From Christiangramia echinicola DSM 19838 (GTDB taxonomy: Bacteria > Bacteroidota > Bacteroidia > Flavobacteriales > Flavobacteriaceae), in assembly GCF_000423065.1 (NCBI RefSeq), contig NZ_AUHG01000012.1, forward strand, positions 62,001 to 126,000: DNA of 64,000 nucleotides, in the 5' to 3' direction. Position numbers and translations under genes: made by a program. Of the stretch, positions 15,520 to 25,245 are shown piece after piece. The number at the start of each line of letters is the position of its first letter. Position 1 is the stretch's first letter. The notes beneath the pieces were generated by a model. The model saw nothing but the letters and a program-made list of their open reading frames with translations. It was not told the origin of the DNA and made no database searches.

Positions 15520-18446
15520 TGAAGTTGAAGAAGCCCCTAGCGTTTTTCTCGATATTATTTTTCCTACTTATTTCTACTAATGGATCTGCACAGGTCAAAA
15601 ACCCTTTGTTTGCAGAAGATCACCTCTCGCAAAAAGCCTGGGTTGATAGCATCTATGATTCCATGAATTTGAAACAGAAAGTGGGTCAGTTATTTATGGC
15701 CAGCATCTGGTCAAAAAATGCAAATGAGGCAGATACCATCAGAAAGCTGATTGAGGAAAATCATATTGGAGGTTTGATCTTTTCTAAAGGTGGCCCGGTC
15801 CAGCAAGCACATCTTACTAATGAATTTCAGGAAATGTCTGATATTCCTTTACTAGTAGGTATGGATGCCGAATGGGGATTAGCTATGCGTCTGGATAGCA
15901 CCTACGCTTTACCGTGGAATATGACCCTGGGAGCGATTCAGGATAATAAACTTATAGAAGAAGCTGGAGCTGCAATTTCAAGACATACTAGAAGATTAGG
16001 AGTTCACTTTAATTTTGCGCCAGTAGTAGATATTAATACCAATCCAGATAATCCTATAATAGGGAATAGATCTTTTGGGGAGGATAAAATGAATGTCACC
16101 AGCAAAGCGCTTGCTTTTATGAGCGGTATGCATAAAGAAGGTGTTCTAAGTAGCGCTAAACATTTCCCGGGTCATGGAGATACAGATTCAGATTCCCATA
16201 AAACCTTACCTACTATTAATTTTTCTTCAGAAAGGATTAGCGAAGTTGAGCTGTATCCCTATAAAGAATTGATTCCGGAAGGTTTAAGTAGTATCATGGT
16301 GGCCCATTTAAATGTACCAGACCTTGAACCTTTAGACGGTAAACCGGCCTCTTTATCTGAAACTATTATCACCGATATACTTAAAAAGAATATGGGTTTT
16401 AACGGTTTGATTTTTACCGATGCTCTTGATATGAAAGGGGCTTCCAGGAATAAAAAACCGGGAGAGGTAGATCTTGATGCTTTTAAAGCAGGGAACGACG
16501 TGCTCTTAATGAGTGAAGATGTAGGTAAAGCATCAGAAAGTATTATAGAAGCCGTAAATACTGGAGAAATTACAGAAGCCAGACTTGAACTTTCAGTTAA
16601 AAAGATTCTTTATGCAAAGTATAAAGCAGGACTTAATAATTTTAAGCCAGTCAAAACAAACTTCTTAATAGAAGAACTTAATACAGTACGGGACCAGGCT
16701 TTGCTCGAAGATTTATTTGAAAATGCAATTACGCTTCTCAAGAATAATAAAGCAGTAGTTCCAGTTAAGAAACTGGAAAAGCAGAAAATCGCTTATGTTA
16801 ATTTTGGTGATGATGATGGTAGTCCATTCCTTGAGCAAATGAAGAAGTATACTCAGGTTGATTGGGTAAAGGCTGAAAAACTTTCAGAGCTTCTTGATAA
16901 GCTGGATAACTACAATTATGTGGTTGTGGGTTTCCATAAATCTAACAGCAGTCCATGGGCATCATATAAATTCAGCGATAAAGAAATGGTATGGCTACAT
17001 GAGATCGCCAGGAAAAATAAAACGGTACTTTCTTTATTTGCCAGGCCTTATGCACTTCTGGATATCAAAAGTTTTGCGAACCTGGAAGGCATTATAGTAG
17101 GTTATCAAAATCATCCTGTGGCCCAGCAAAAGGTAGCTCAGGTTTTATTTGGTGCTTTAGACGCTAAAGGTAGATTACCGGTTAGCATCCAGAATGAATT
17201 TCCAGTTGGGACCGGCTTCAATACAAATAATATTAATAGACTGGCCTACGGAACTCCTGAGACGGTTGGAATGAATACAGCCAAACTCAGTAAAATTGAT
17301 AGTATCATTAACTATGCAATTGATGAAAAAATGACTCCGGGAGCTCAGATCCTGGTAGCTAGAAAAGGAAAAGTCGTTTATCAGAAGAATTTTGGTTATC
17401 AAACTTATGATAAAGAAATTCCGGTTACAGACACAACGGTTTACGACCTGGCTTCGTTAACCAAAATCCTTGCAACCTTACCAATGGTAATGGAGCTAGA
17501 CGAAAAGGAGGTTTTAAGTTTTGATTCAAAATTGGGAGACTTATTGCCGGTATTCAAGGATTCTGATAAAAAGAATATCAGGCTTCAGGATATGTTAATG
17601 CATTATGCTCGTTTACAGGCCTGGATCCCTTTTTATATTTCTACTATAGATCCTAAAACAAAAAATCTTTCTGAAAATTATTACAGGAATACAGCATCTG
17701 AAGATTTTAATACCCAGGTAGCGAATGGAATGTTTATTCGGAAGGATATTGGAGATACTATCGTTGATATCATAAAAAAGAGTGACCTGGAACGCAGGTT
17801 AGCTTACAAATACAGCGATCTTCCTTATTACCTTTTGAAATATTATCTTGAATCGTATTACGGTTCAACTTTACAAAATATCACTCAGGAACATCTTTAT
17901 AAACCTTTAGGGGCAAGTTATACCGGATATATGCCTCTTACACGTTTTGATAGCCTACAAATTGCGCCTACTGAAGATGACAGGCTATGGAGAAAGCAGG
18001 TTGTTCGTGGTTATGTGCATGATCAGGGAGCAGCTATGCAGGGAGGAATTGGCGGTCACGCCGGTTTATTCAGTACAGCGAATGATGTTGCTAAGATTAT
18101 GCAGACATTTGTGAATGGTGGAACCTACGGCAGCGACAAATTCCTGAATAAAGAAACTATCGATAAATATAACACCTGTTATTATTGCGAAGATGATGTA
18201 AGGCGTGGTGTAGGATTCGACAAACCACAACTGGGTAAATCTGGACCTACCTGTAATTGTGTCTCTATGATGAGTTTTGGTCATAGCGGTTTTACCGGCA
18301 CTTTTGCCTGGGCCGATCCCGAGGAAGATATTGTTTATGTATTTTTGTCTAACAGGACTTTTCCTGATTCTAATAATCGTAAACTAATTAGGGAAGATAT
18401 TAGGTCTGAGATCCAGAAAGTAATTTACGAATCTATAGATTTTTAA
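15519..18446 (+). CDS. Glycoside hydrolase family 3 (NagZ-like) fused to a class C beta-lactamase-type serine hydrolase
   Basis: 975 residues. The signal peptide (KPLAFFSILFFLLISTNGSAQ) directs it to the periplasm or outer membrane. A GH3 N-terminal domain spans about 45-390 with KHFPGHGDTDSDSH at 214-227, the His/Asp catalytic loop of beta-N-acetylglucosaminidases, and the nucleophile region FTDALDMKGA. A short GH3 C-domain follows. The C-terminal third (about 600-970) is a penicillin-binding/AmpC-like fold with SxxK at S646-K649, a YSD-type second motif and H922-S-G. The likely role is peptidoglycan or muropeptide turnover. This fusion is known in Bacteroidota. bshA follows after 3 bases. 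Confidence 0.92.
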   Translation: MKLKKPLAFFSILFFLLISTNGSAQVKNPLFAEDHLSQKAWVDSIYDSMNLKQKVGQLFMASIWSKNANEADTIRKLIEENHIGGLIFSKGGPVQQAHLTNEFQEMSDIPLLVGMDAEWGLAMRLDSTYALPWNMTLGAIQDNKLIEEAGAAISRHTRRLGVHFNFAPVVDINTNPDNPIIGNRSFGEDKMNVTSKALAFMSGMHKEGVLSSAKHFPGHGDTDSDSHKTLPTINFSSERISEVELYPYKELIPEGLSSIMVAHLNVPDLEPLDGKPASLSETIITDILKKNMGFNGLIFTDALDMKGASRNKKPGEVDLDAFKAGNDVLLMSEDVGKASESIIEAVNTGEITEARLELSVKKILYAKYKAGLNNFKPVKTNFLIEELNTVRDQALLEDLFENAITLLKNNKAVVPVKKLEKQKIAYVNFGDDDGSPFLEQMKKYTQVDWVKAEKLSELLDKLDNYNYVVVGFHKSNSSPWASYKFSDKEMVWLHEIARKNKTVLSLFARPYALLDIKSFANLEGIIVGYQNHPVAQQKVAQVLFGALDAKGRLPVSIQNEFPVGTGFNTNNINRLAYGTPETVGMNTAKLSKIDSIINYAIDEKMTPGAQILVARKGKVVYQKNFGYQTYDKEIPVTDTTVYDLASLTKILATLPMVMELDEKEVLSFDSKLGDLLPVFKDSDKKNIRLQDMLMHYARLQAWIPFYISTIDPKTKNLSENYYRNTASEDFNTQVANGMFIRKDIGDTIVDIIKKSDLERRLAYKYSDLPYYLLKYYLESYYGSTLQNITQEHLYKPLGASYTGYMPLTRFDSLQIAPTEDDRLWRKQVVRGYVHDQGAAMQGGIGGHAGLFSTANDVAKIMQTFVNGGTYGSDKFLNKETIDKYNTCYYCEDDVRRGVGFDKPQLGKSGPTCNCVSMMSFGHSGFTGTFAWADPEEDIVYVFLSNRTFPDSNNRKLIREDIRSEIQKVIYESIDF

Positions 18447-18449
18447 CCG

Positions 18450-19580
18450 ATGAAAATTGCCATTGTTTGTTATCCGACATTCGGAGGAAGTGGAGTAGTA
18501 GCAACCGAGTTAGGCCTGGCGCTTTCCCGAAGAGGACATGAGGTTCATTTTGTAACCTACAAACAACCGGTTAGATTGGAAACTATCTCCAGCCATATCA
18601 GGTTTCATGAAGTGAATGTACCTGAATATCCACTTTTCCATTATCAGCCATATGAACTTGCATTAAGCAGTAAGTTGGTGAATGTGGTAAAGAATTATGG
18701 TATTGAACTTTTACATGTACACTATGCTATTCCCCATGCTTATGCGGGATATATGGCTAAAAAGATGCTTGAAGAGGAAGGAATTAACATACCAATGGTA
18801 ACGACTCTTCACGGGACAGATATTACCCTTGTTGGAAATCACCCTTTCTATAAGCCAGCTGTTACTTTTAGTATTAATAATAGTGATCTGGTAACTTCTG
18901 TTTCTGATAGTCTGAAAGAAGATACTTTGAAATTCTTTGATATTCGAAAAGAAATTGAAGTGATCCCTAATTTTATTGATGTATCTAAATTTGAAAAGAA
19001 AGCTTTTACCGATTGTCAAAGGGAGTTAATGGCTCATGATGATGAAAAGATCATAACTCATGTTAGCAACTTTAGAAAAGTTAAGCGGGTAGAAGATGTT
19101 GTGAAGATTTTCTTTGAAGTTCAAAAGAATTTGAAGGCCAGATTGATGATGGTAGGGGAAGGACCAGAAAGAGTAGTTGCAGAAAAACTTGTTAGAGATC
19201 TTAAAATTCAGGACAGGGTTTTATTTCTGGGTCAGAGTAATGAGATAGATAAGATACTTTGCTTTTCAGATCTGTTCTTATTGCCATCTGAGACTGAAAG
19301 TTTCGGTTTGGCAGCACTTGAAGCAATGGTTCAATCGGTTCCTGTAATATCTTCAAACACAGGCGGTTTACCAGAAGTAAATGTAGGTGGTTTTTCTGGT
19401 TATCTACATGATGTTGGAGATGTAGATGGAATGTCCAGGAGTGCTATTTCTATACTTGAAAATCAGGATAAATTAATGAAATTTAAAAAGCAGGCCAGAG
19501 AAGCTGCTGAAAAATTTGATATTAATAATATAGTTCCTATGTATGAGGAGCTTTATCAAAAAGCACTGATCAACGCATAA
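18450..19580 (+). CDS. bshA: N-acetyl-alpha-D-glucosaminyl L-malate synthase BshA
   Basis: 376 residues, a GT4-type glycosyltransferase. BshA joins UDP-GlcNAc and L-malate, the first step of bacillithiol synthesis. Visible: MKIAIVCYPTFGGSGVVATELG at the N-terminus, VHYAIPHAYAGYMA and TLHGTDITLVG in the acceptor domain, and the donor-side GEGPER and ESFGLAALEAM motifs near 235 and 285. No membrane segment. It is the last gene of the operon and ends 3 bases before a hairpin. Confidence 0.95.
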   Translation: MKIAIVCYPTFGGSGVVATELGLALSRRGHEVHFVTYKQPVRLETISSHIRFHEVNVPEYPLFHYQPYELALSSKLVNVVKNYGIELLHVHYAIPHAYAGYMAKKMLEEEGINIPMVTTLHGTDITLVGNHPFYKPAVTFSINNSDLVTSVSDSLKEDTLKFFDIRKEIEVIPNFIDVSKFEKKAFTDCQRELMAHDDEKIITHVSNFRKVKRVEDVVKIFFEVQKNLKARLMMVGEGPERVVAEKLVRDLKIQDRVLFLGQSNEIDKILCFSDLFLLPSETESFGLAALEAMVQSVPVISSNTGGLPEVNVGGFSGYLHDVGDVDGMSRSAISILENQDKLMKFKKQAREAAEKFDINNIVPMYEELYQKALINA

Positions 19581-19582
19581 AA

Positions 19583-19608
19583 AAAGTGGAGACTTTTAAA
19601 TCTCCACC
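19583..19608 (-). terminator. Hairpin terminator between bshA and the barrel protein gene
   Basis: Arms GTGGAGA (19586-19592) and TCTCCAC (19601-19607), loop of 8 bases. A-run to the left gives a U-tract on the minus strand; the plus-strand tract (CCTTTCCC) is weak. It may serve both convergent genes. Confidence 0.65.
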
Positions 19609-19639
19609 TTTCCCATTTCTTAAACCTATTTAAGAAAAT

Positions 19640-20140
19640 CTAAAACTGATATCTTATTCCAAGAGCGATGTCTGGTCCAAAATCCTTACTTTCTGAGTAA
19701 CCAGAAAAAGTTATTTCTGGTCTAAAGTCAAGGGATAGAAGGAGTGGGAAATCAAAATTATATTCAATACCAACATCTCCTGCAATTAAAGCGAATAAAC
19801 CATCATCGTAGTCTATCTCATCTCTTCTATTATCATCATAACTACCTAAACCTGCACCGGCACCAACGTACCAATTGAATCCGCCTTCAATATTCCATAC
19901 CCATTGGTAAACCCCGACCAGCTTTATGGCGTCATAATTCCTATTATCTCTCCATCCGAGGTCAAGTTCCAGACGATTATTATCACCGCCCATCGCTCTT
20001 TGATAAGAGATTTCGGTTCCAACACCGTTGTTGTCTCCAATTCTCAGACCTATTGCATTGTCTGAAATTAGCTGAGCATTAACGTTGCTAAAAAAAACAG
20101 CTCCAAATGTAAAAGCTGCCAGTAGGACTAATTTTTTCAT
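19640..20140 (-). CDS. Small secreted outer-membrane beta-barrel protein
   Basis: 166 residues. The signal peptide is KKLVLLAAFTFGAVFFSNVNAQ. The mature part alternates hydrophobic and polar residues (IGLRIGDNNGVGTEISYQRA, WYVGAGAGLGSYDD) and ends in aromatic ALGIRYQF, the usual C-terminal strand of a small 8-strand barrel. Function unknown. It has its own strong promoter and is convergent with bshA. Confidence 0.82.
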   Translation of the reverse strand: MKKLVLLAAFTFGAVFFSNVNAQLISDNAIGLRIGDNNGVGTEISYQRAMGGDNNRLELDLGWRDNRNYDAIKLVGVYQWVWNIEGGFNWYVGAGAGLGSYDDNRRDEIDYDDGLFALIAGDVGIEYNFDFPLLLSLDFRPEITFSGYSESKDFGPDIALGIRYQF

Positions 20141-20165
20141 GTTTGATCGTTTTATTTGATAGCGA

Positions 20166-20194
20166 CAAATTTATGTTGAATACTATTACAACAA
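20166..20194 (-). promoter_or_regulatory. Promoter TTG-N18-TAAATTTG for the small barrel protein
   Basis: On the minus strand TTG (20194-20192), 18 bases, TAAATTTG (20173-20166). The -7 box ends 25 bases before the ATG at 20140. Good match to the Bacteroidota consensus. Confidence 0.7.
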
Positions 20195-20262
20195 CGCCTA
20201 TACTAGCAAATGTATTGTTAATATTAATTAAAAAACTGTTAAGCAGAATTATATAATCTTAC

Positions 20263-20270
20263 TAAATTTG
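20263..20270 (+). promoter_or_regulatory. -7 box immediately before the FAD/Fe-S oxidoreductase start
   Basis: TAAATTTG is an exact TAnnTTTG match, but it ends only 3 bases before the ATG at 20274. If used, transcription would begin at about the start codon, giving a leaderless mRNA. No TTG lies at the -33 spacing. Confidence 0.4.
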
Positions 20271-20273
20271 GGT

Positions 20274-23201
20274 ATGGAAAAGAAGGAAGCTTTGGTCGAT
20301 TTGTCCTCTCAATTGGCCGGGAAATTATATTACGATGATTTATGGAAAAGTATTTACGCCACTGATGCCTCGGTTTACCGCGAAATTCCGCTGGCCGTTT
20401 GTATCCCTGAAAATGAGCAGGACCTACTTCTGTTAATCAAATTTGCTAATAAACATAAAACTTCACTTATTCCCAGAACTGCTGGTACTTCTTTGGCCGG
20501 GCAATGTACTGGAAATGGGATCGTGGTAGATGTTTCAAAATATTTCACAGACATCATTAAAATTGATGTGAAAAAGAAAACAGTGACTCTGCAGCCGGGA
20601 GTAATTCGAGATGACCTAAACCGAAACCTTGAAAAGCATGGTTTATTCTTCGGGCCTAATACATCCACCTCGAACAGATGTATGATAGGAGGGATGGTAG
20701 GTAATAACTCAAGTGGTACAACCTCTATAAAATACGGTACTACAAGAGATAAGCTTGTTTCATTAAAAGTTATTTTAAGTGACGGTTCCCATGCAGAATT
20801 TAAGGACCTGTCTCAAAAAGAATTTGATGAAAAGTTAAAACTTGACAATCTTGAAGGGCATATTTACAGATCAATCAATGATCAGCTAGGTAAGGAAAAT
20901 AATCAGGAAGAAATTTTAAAAAATTATCCTCCTGCAGAATTACATCGTAGAAATACCGGTTATGCATTAGATGAATTGCTTAATGCGGGAATATATACTC
21001 CTGGAGCTTCAAGCTTTAATTTTTCAAAATTAATGGCGGGGAGTGAAGGAACACTGGCTTTTATAACTGAGATCACGCTGCAGTTAGACCAATTACCTCC
21101 AAAATATACAGCGATGGTCGCTGGGCATTATACAACTATAGATTCCTGTATGCAGGCTGTGGTTCCAGCGATGCAACATTCGCTTTATACCTGCGAGATG
21201 ATGGATAAAGTGATCCTTGATTGTACCAAAGAAAGTCTGAAGTATAGAGATAACCGCTTTTTTATTCAGGGAGATCCTCAGGGAATTCTCATGCTGGAAT
21301 TAAGAAGTGATTCTGAAGAGGATCTTCAAAATCAGGTTGAAGAACTTCTGGGAACCTTAAAAGAATCAGGTCTGGGTTATGCTTTCCCTGTTTTATATGG
21401 GGAACAAATAGACCTGGCTCTGGAACTTAGAAAAGCTGGTCTTGGTCTTTTGGGGAATATGAAAGGAGATAAGAAAGCTGTTGCCTGTATAGAAGATACG
21501 GCAGTAGCTCTTCCAGTATTGGCTAATTATATTTCAGATTTCAGTAAGATTATGAAATCCTATGATCAGCAAGCAGTGTATTATGCTCATGCTGGTGCCG
21601 GTGAAATTCATTTAAGGCCAATTCTTAATTTAAAAGTATCTGAAGATGTATCTCTTTTCAGAAATATAACAAGAGAGGTTGCAGAACTGGTGAAAAAATA
21701 TAACGGTTCTTTAAGTGGCGAACATGGCGATGGTCGGGTAAGAGCTGAATTTATAGAACTTATGTTCGGTAAGCATATTTATGAAATGCTTAAAGGAGTT
21801 AAATATGCATTTGATCCTGATAACATATTTAATCCGGGAAAAATAGTGGACGCTCCGGCCATGGATTCTTCTTTAAGATATACACCAGACCGGGAGGAAC
21901 CTGTGATCGAAACCATTATGGATTTTTCAGATGCTGATGGAGTCTTAAGATTGGCAGAAAAATGTAACGGCAGTGGGGATTGCAGAAAATCTGTGGAAGC
22001 TGGAGGCACAATGTGTCCTAGTTATCGTGCAACTAAAGATGAAAAGGATACTACAAGGGCCAGGGCCAACGCATTGCGGGAATTCCTAACCCATTCAGAC
22101 AAACCCAATAAATTTGATCATAAGGAACTTAAAGAGGTACTGGATCTTTGTATAAGTTGTAAAGGTTGTAAAAGTGAATGCCCATCTAATGTTGATATGG
22201 CTGCCATGAAAGCCGAATTTCAGCATCAGTATCATAAGAGTCATAAACCTAGTTTCAGGGAAAAAGCTTTTGCGAACATTACGCAGCAAAATGAAAAAGC
22301 TTCAAAATTCCCTGGTATTTCGAGGTTTTTCCTAACTAATAAAATCACCTCTGGATTAGTGAAGAATGCATTGGGAGTAGCTTCACAAAGGGATTTACCA
22401 GTAGTTGCTAAAACCACCTTAAGAAAATACTATTTAAAGAACCGAGAGAAGTTCGATATAAAGAATCCCATAAAGACTGTTTATCTCTTTAATGATGAGT
22501 TTACAAATTACCTCGATGTGCAGGTTGGGAAAGATGCCTTGAATCTTCTTTCTAAACTAGGTTACCAGGTTATCATTGTAGATCACCCTGAAAGTGGCAG
22601 GAGCCAGATATCTAAAGGGTTTCTGGATAATGCGAAAAAACTAGCCAATGAAAATATCAATATTTTCAAAGATCTAATATCAAATGAAAGCCCATTGATT
22701 GGTGTAGAACCTTCTGCGATACTTAGTTTTAGAGACGAATACTTGAGGTTGGCAGATGATAAGGATTCAGCCAAAAAGCTTGCAGAAAACTGTTTTATCA
22801 TCGAAGAGTTTCTGAAACAGGAGATTTCTGAAGGAAATATTAAGGCTGAACAGTTCACGAATAAAAATGCTACTATTAAAATTCACGGGCATTGTCATCA
22901 AAAGGCACTTTCTAATACTTCAAGAACCTTTGATATACTAAATCTTCCTGAAAATTATAAGGTTACAATAATTCCCTCTGGATGTTGTGGTATGGCTGGA
23001 TCGTTCGGTTATGAAAAAGAGCACTATGAGATCAGCATGAGAATAGGTGAAAACTCCCTTTTTCCAGCAATTCGAAAAAGTGATGAATCGGTAATTATAT
23101 CGGCTAATGGAACTAGCTGCAGGCATCAAATTAAGGATGGAACTGGCAGACTCGCCCAGCACCCTGTAACAATCTTAAGGGCGGCACTTAAAAAGTCATA
23201 A
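20274..23201 (+). CDS. FAD-linked oxidase fused to 4Fe-4S and CCG domains (D-lactate dehydrogenase/glycolate oxidase-like)
   Basis: 975 residues. Domains in order: FAD-binding PCMH fold (about 30-270, with PRTAGTSLAGQCTGNG and GGMVGNNSSGTTS), FAD oxidase C-terminal domain (to about 540, with GEHGDGRVRAEF), a ferredoxin domain with cysteines CNGSGDCRKS and CISCKGCKSECP (about 565-635), and cysteine-rich CCG segments (HGHCHQKAL, PSGCCGMAGSFGYEKEHY) at the end. This is the single-chain 2-hydroxyacid dehydrogenase type that passes electrons to the quinone pool; D-lactate is the commonest guess. The start is ATG 20274 rather than TTG 20268. No membrane segment is seen. Confidence 0.92.
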   Translation: MEKKEALVDLSSQLAGKLYYDDLWKSIYATDASVYREIPLAVCIPENEQDLLLLIKFANKHKTSLIPRTAGTSLAGQCTGNGIVVDVSKYFTDIIKIDVKKKTVTLQPGVIRDDLNRNLEKHGLFFGPNTSTSNRCMIGGMVGNNSSGTTSIKYGTTRDKLVSLKVILSDGSHAEFKDLSQKEFDEKLKLDNLEGHIYRSINDQLGKENNQEEILKNYPPAELHRRNTGYALDELLNAGIYTPGASSFNFSKLMAGSEGTLAFITEITLQLDQLPPKYTAMVAGHYTTIDSCMQAVVPAMQHSLYTCEMMDKVILDCTKESLKYRDNRFFIQGDPQGILMLELRSDSEEDLQNQVEELLGTLKESGLGYAFPVLYGEQIDLALELRKAGLGLLGNMKGDKKAVACIEDTAVALPVLANYISDFSKIMKSYDQQAVYYAHAGAGEIHLRPILNLKVSEDVSLFRNITREVAELVKKYNGSLSGEHGDGRVRAEFIELMFGKHIYEMLKGVKYAFDPDNIFNPGKIVDAPAMDSSLRYTPDREEPVIETIMDFSDADGVLRLAEKCNGSGDCRKSVEAGGTMCPSYRATKDEKDTTRARANALREFLTHSDKPNKFDHKELKEVLDLCISCKGCKSECPSNVDMAAMKAEFQHQYHKSHKPSFREKAFANITQQNEKASKFPGISRFFLTNKITSGLVKNALGVASQRDLPVVAKTTLRKYYLKNREKFDIKNPIKTVYLFNDEFTNYLDVQVGKDALNLLSKLGYQVIIVDHPESGRSQISKGFLDNAKKLANENINIFKDLISNESPLIGVEPSAILSFRDEYLRLADDKDSAKKLAENCFIIEEFLKQEISEGNIKAEQFTNKNATIKIHGHCHQKALSNTSRTFDILNLPENYKVTIIPSGCCGMAGSFGYEKEHYEISMRIGENSLFPAIRKSDESVIISANGTSCRHQIKDGTGRLAQHPVTILRAALKKS

Positions 23202-23295
23202 TTCAATGTTAATACTTTTTTAAATAGGATTGATCAATAATACAAAGCCTTAACTTTAGCCATCCGAAAATTTACCTAAGAGTGTACATTTATTT

Positions 23296-24870
23296 ATGAA
23301 GAGTGAAGACCTGCGTATTGAACAGCTGGAGCGGGAAATAGAAGATAAGAAAAGAGAGATCAATAGACTGCAAGCTGAAAATATACATCTTCAGGAGACG
23401 GTTAGGGGTTTAGATAGTGAAGCTCATAAATTTAAAGATCTGGTATATTCCTCTAAGTTTCTATTTGCTATTTTCATGGGCGAGAACCACGTTATCGATA
23501 TAGCAAATGAATCTATAAAAGAAGTTTGGGGAAAAGGCGATGATGTTATAGGTAAGCCATTATTGGAGGTGTTGCCTGAATTAAAAGGCCAGGGAATTAA
23601 AGAATTACTGGACAATGTTTATCATACTGGTGAATCTTATCACGCAGATGAAGTGCCAATTGAATTGGTAATAAAGGGTAAACCCGAATTAAGGTATTTT
23701 GACTTTACCTATCAGCCACAAAAAAATACCAAAGGGGAAATAATTGGAGTAGCAGATATTGCCACAGATGTTACTAAACAAGCACTTTTAAACAAAAAAA
23801 TCAAGAAGAGCGAGAGAGAATTTCGAAAACTCGTGAATTTTATGCCTCATAAGATCAGCCTGGCTAATGCCGAAGGGGATACCATTTTTTACAATCAAAA
23901 TTGGTTAGACTACGTTGGCAAGGATCTGGAGGATTTTATAGGTGAACCGTGGACCAATATCCTGCATCCAGATGAAAAGGAAGAAGTAGAACAGGTAGTC
24001 GCAGAATGCTTAACAGAAGGTAAGAATCTGGATAAAGAAATTCAATTAAGAGATCGTAATGGAGATTACAAGTGGCATATATGCAGGGCTACCGCGGTAA
24101 AAAATGACGAAGGTGAAATTACTTCCTGGATTAGTTCCAGTACAGAAATTCAGAACCTAAAAATTGAAGAGAAGCGTAATGAAGATTTTCTCAAATTAAT
24201 AAGCCACGAACTAAAGACCCCGGTTACTTCAATTAAAGGTTATGTCCAGTTGTTACTTTCTTTATTACCATCAGATAATAAGGAAGTTGATAAAAAATTG
24301 ATCATGAAGCCATATTTAAACCGGATAGAAACTCAGGTGGAAAGGCTAATACGATTGATCTCTGAAATGCTGGATATGTCAAGGATTGAGCAGAATGAAT
24401 TAGACTTGAAAAAAGAACAATTCAATCTTAATCAACATGCAGAAGAAATTATAGAAGATCTTACCTACTCCAATAAGGATATTCAATTAGAACTTGAAAA
24501 TAATTTTAATTGTAATGTAGTGGCAGACAAAGATAGAATTGGGCAGGTTTTGATAAATTTTGTTACTAATGCAGTAAAATATTCACCAACTGGTAATCTT
24601 GTTCACATAAAAATACATAAGCATAATTCTGAAATGGCCGCGGTCACAGTAAAGGATTTTGGAATTGGTATAGAAGAGAAAGAACAAACACAGATCTTTA
24701 AAAGATTCTATCGTATTTCAGGTGAGAAAGCAGATACCTATGCCGGCTTCGGAATAGGATTGTTTTTGTCTAAAGAGATTATTGAAAGGCATAATGGAAA
24801 AATTTTTGTAAAAAGTGAGGTTGGTAAAGGATCTGAGTTTACTTTTACAATTCCCTTAAATCATACTTAA
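23296..24870 (+). CDS. Soluble PAS-domain sensor histidine kinase
   Basis: 524 residues, no transmembrane segment. An N-terminal coiled coil (about 5-45, heptads of Leu/Ile and charged residues) is followed by PAS domain 1 (about 48-160), PAS domain 2 of the PAS_3 type (about 172-290, ending DEGEITSWISSSTEI), HisKA with ISHELKTP and phospho-His304, and HATPase with N box NFVTNAVKYSP, G1 DFGIGI and G2 GFGIGLFLSKEI. The signal must be cytosolic or membrane-diffusible. The response regulator gene starts 3 bases after the stop, making a likely cognate pair. Confidence 0.93.
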   Translation: MKSEDLRIEQLEREIEDKKREINRLQAENIHLQETVRGLDSEAHKFKDLVYSSKFLFAIFMGENHVIDIANESIKEVWGKGDDVIGKPLLEVLPELKGQGIKELLDNVYHTGESYHADEVPIELVIKGKPELRYFDFTYQPQKNTKGEIIGVADIATDVTKQALLNKKIKKSEREFRKLVNFMPHKISLANAEGDTIFYNQNWLDYVGKDLEDFIGEPWTNILHPDEKEEVEQVVAECLTEGKNLDKEIQLRDRNGDYKWHICRATAVKNDEGEITSWISSSTEIQNLKIEEKRNEDFLKLISHELKTPVTSIKGYVQLLLSLLPSDNKEVDKKLIMKPYLNRIETQVERLIRLISEMLDMSRIEQNELDLKKEQFNLNQHAEEIIEDLTYSNKDIQLELENNFNCNVVADKDRIGQVLINFVTNAVKYSPTGNLVHIKIHKHNSEMAAVTVKDFGIGIEEKEQTQIFKRFYRISGEKADTYAGFGIGLFLSKEIIERHNGKIFVKSEVGKGSEFTFTIPLNHT

Positions 24871-24873
24871 TAA

Positions 24874-25245
24874 ATGGCTAAGATTTTAATTGTTGACGAC
24901 GACCACACCATTGGTTTAATGCTAAAAGATATTCTGGAATTCAGTGATCATGTGATTACTGTTTCACAGGAGCCCAGGAAAACTAAAGAGAATATTCTGG
25001 AAAATGAGATAGAACTAATTCTTTTAGATAAATTGATTTCTGGGGTGGATGGGACAGATGTGTGTAAGTCACTTAAAGAGGATGACGATGTAGCACACGT
25101 ACCCGTAATTATGATGTCTGCTCTTCATAATGTTGATGAGATCTGTAAGGATGCTGGAGCCGTTGATTTCCTTTCAAAACCTTTTGATATGGAAACTTTG
25201 AACTCTAAGATAGATAATGTTCTAAAACAAAAAGTAGATAGATAA
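24874..25245 (+). CDS. Single-domain response regulator (CheY-like)
   Basis: 123 residues, receiver domain only. Acidic pocket DDD at 8-10, phospho-acceptor Asp52 in LILLDKLISGVDG, Ser82 in MMSALH, and Lys102 in FLSKPFD. There is no DNA-binding or enzymatic output, so it must act through protein contacts or as a phosphate relay. It is translationally coupled to the histidine kinase before it. Confidence 0.93.
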   Translation: MAKILIVDDDHTIGLMLKDILEFSDHVITVSQEPRKTKENILENEIELILLDKLISGVDGTDVCKSLKEDDDVAHVPVIMMSALHNVDEICKDAGAVDFLSKPFDMETLNSKIDNVLKQKVDR

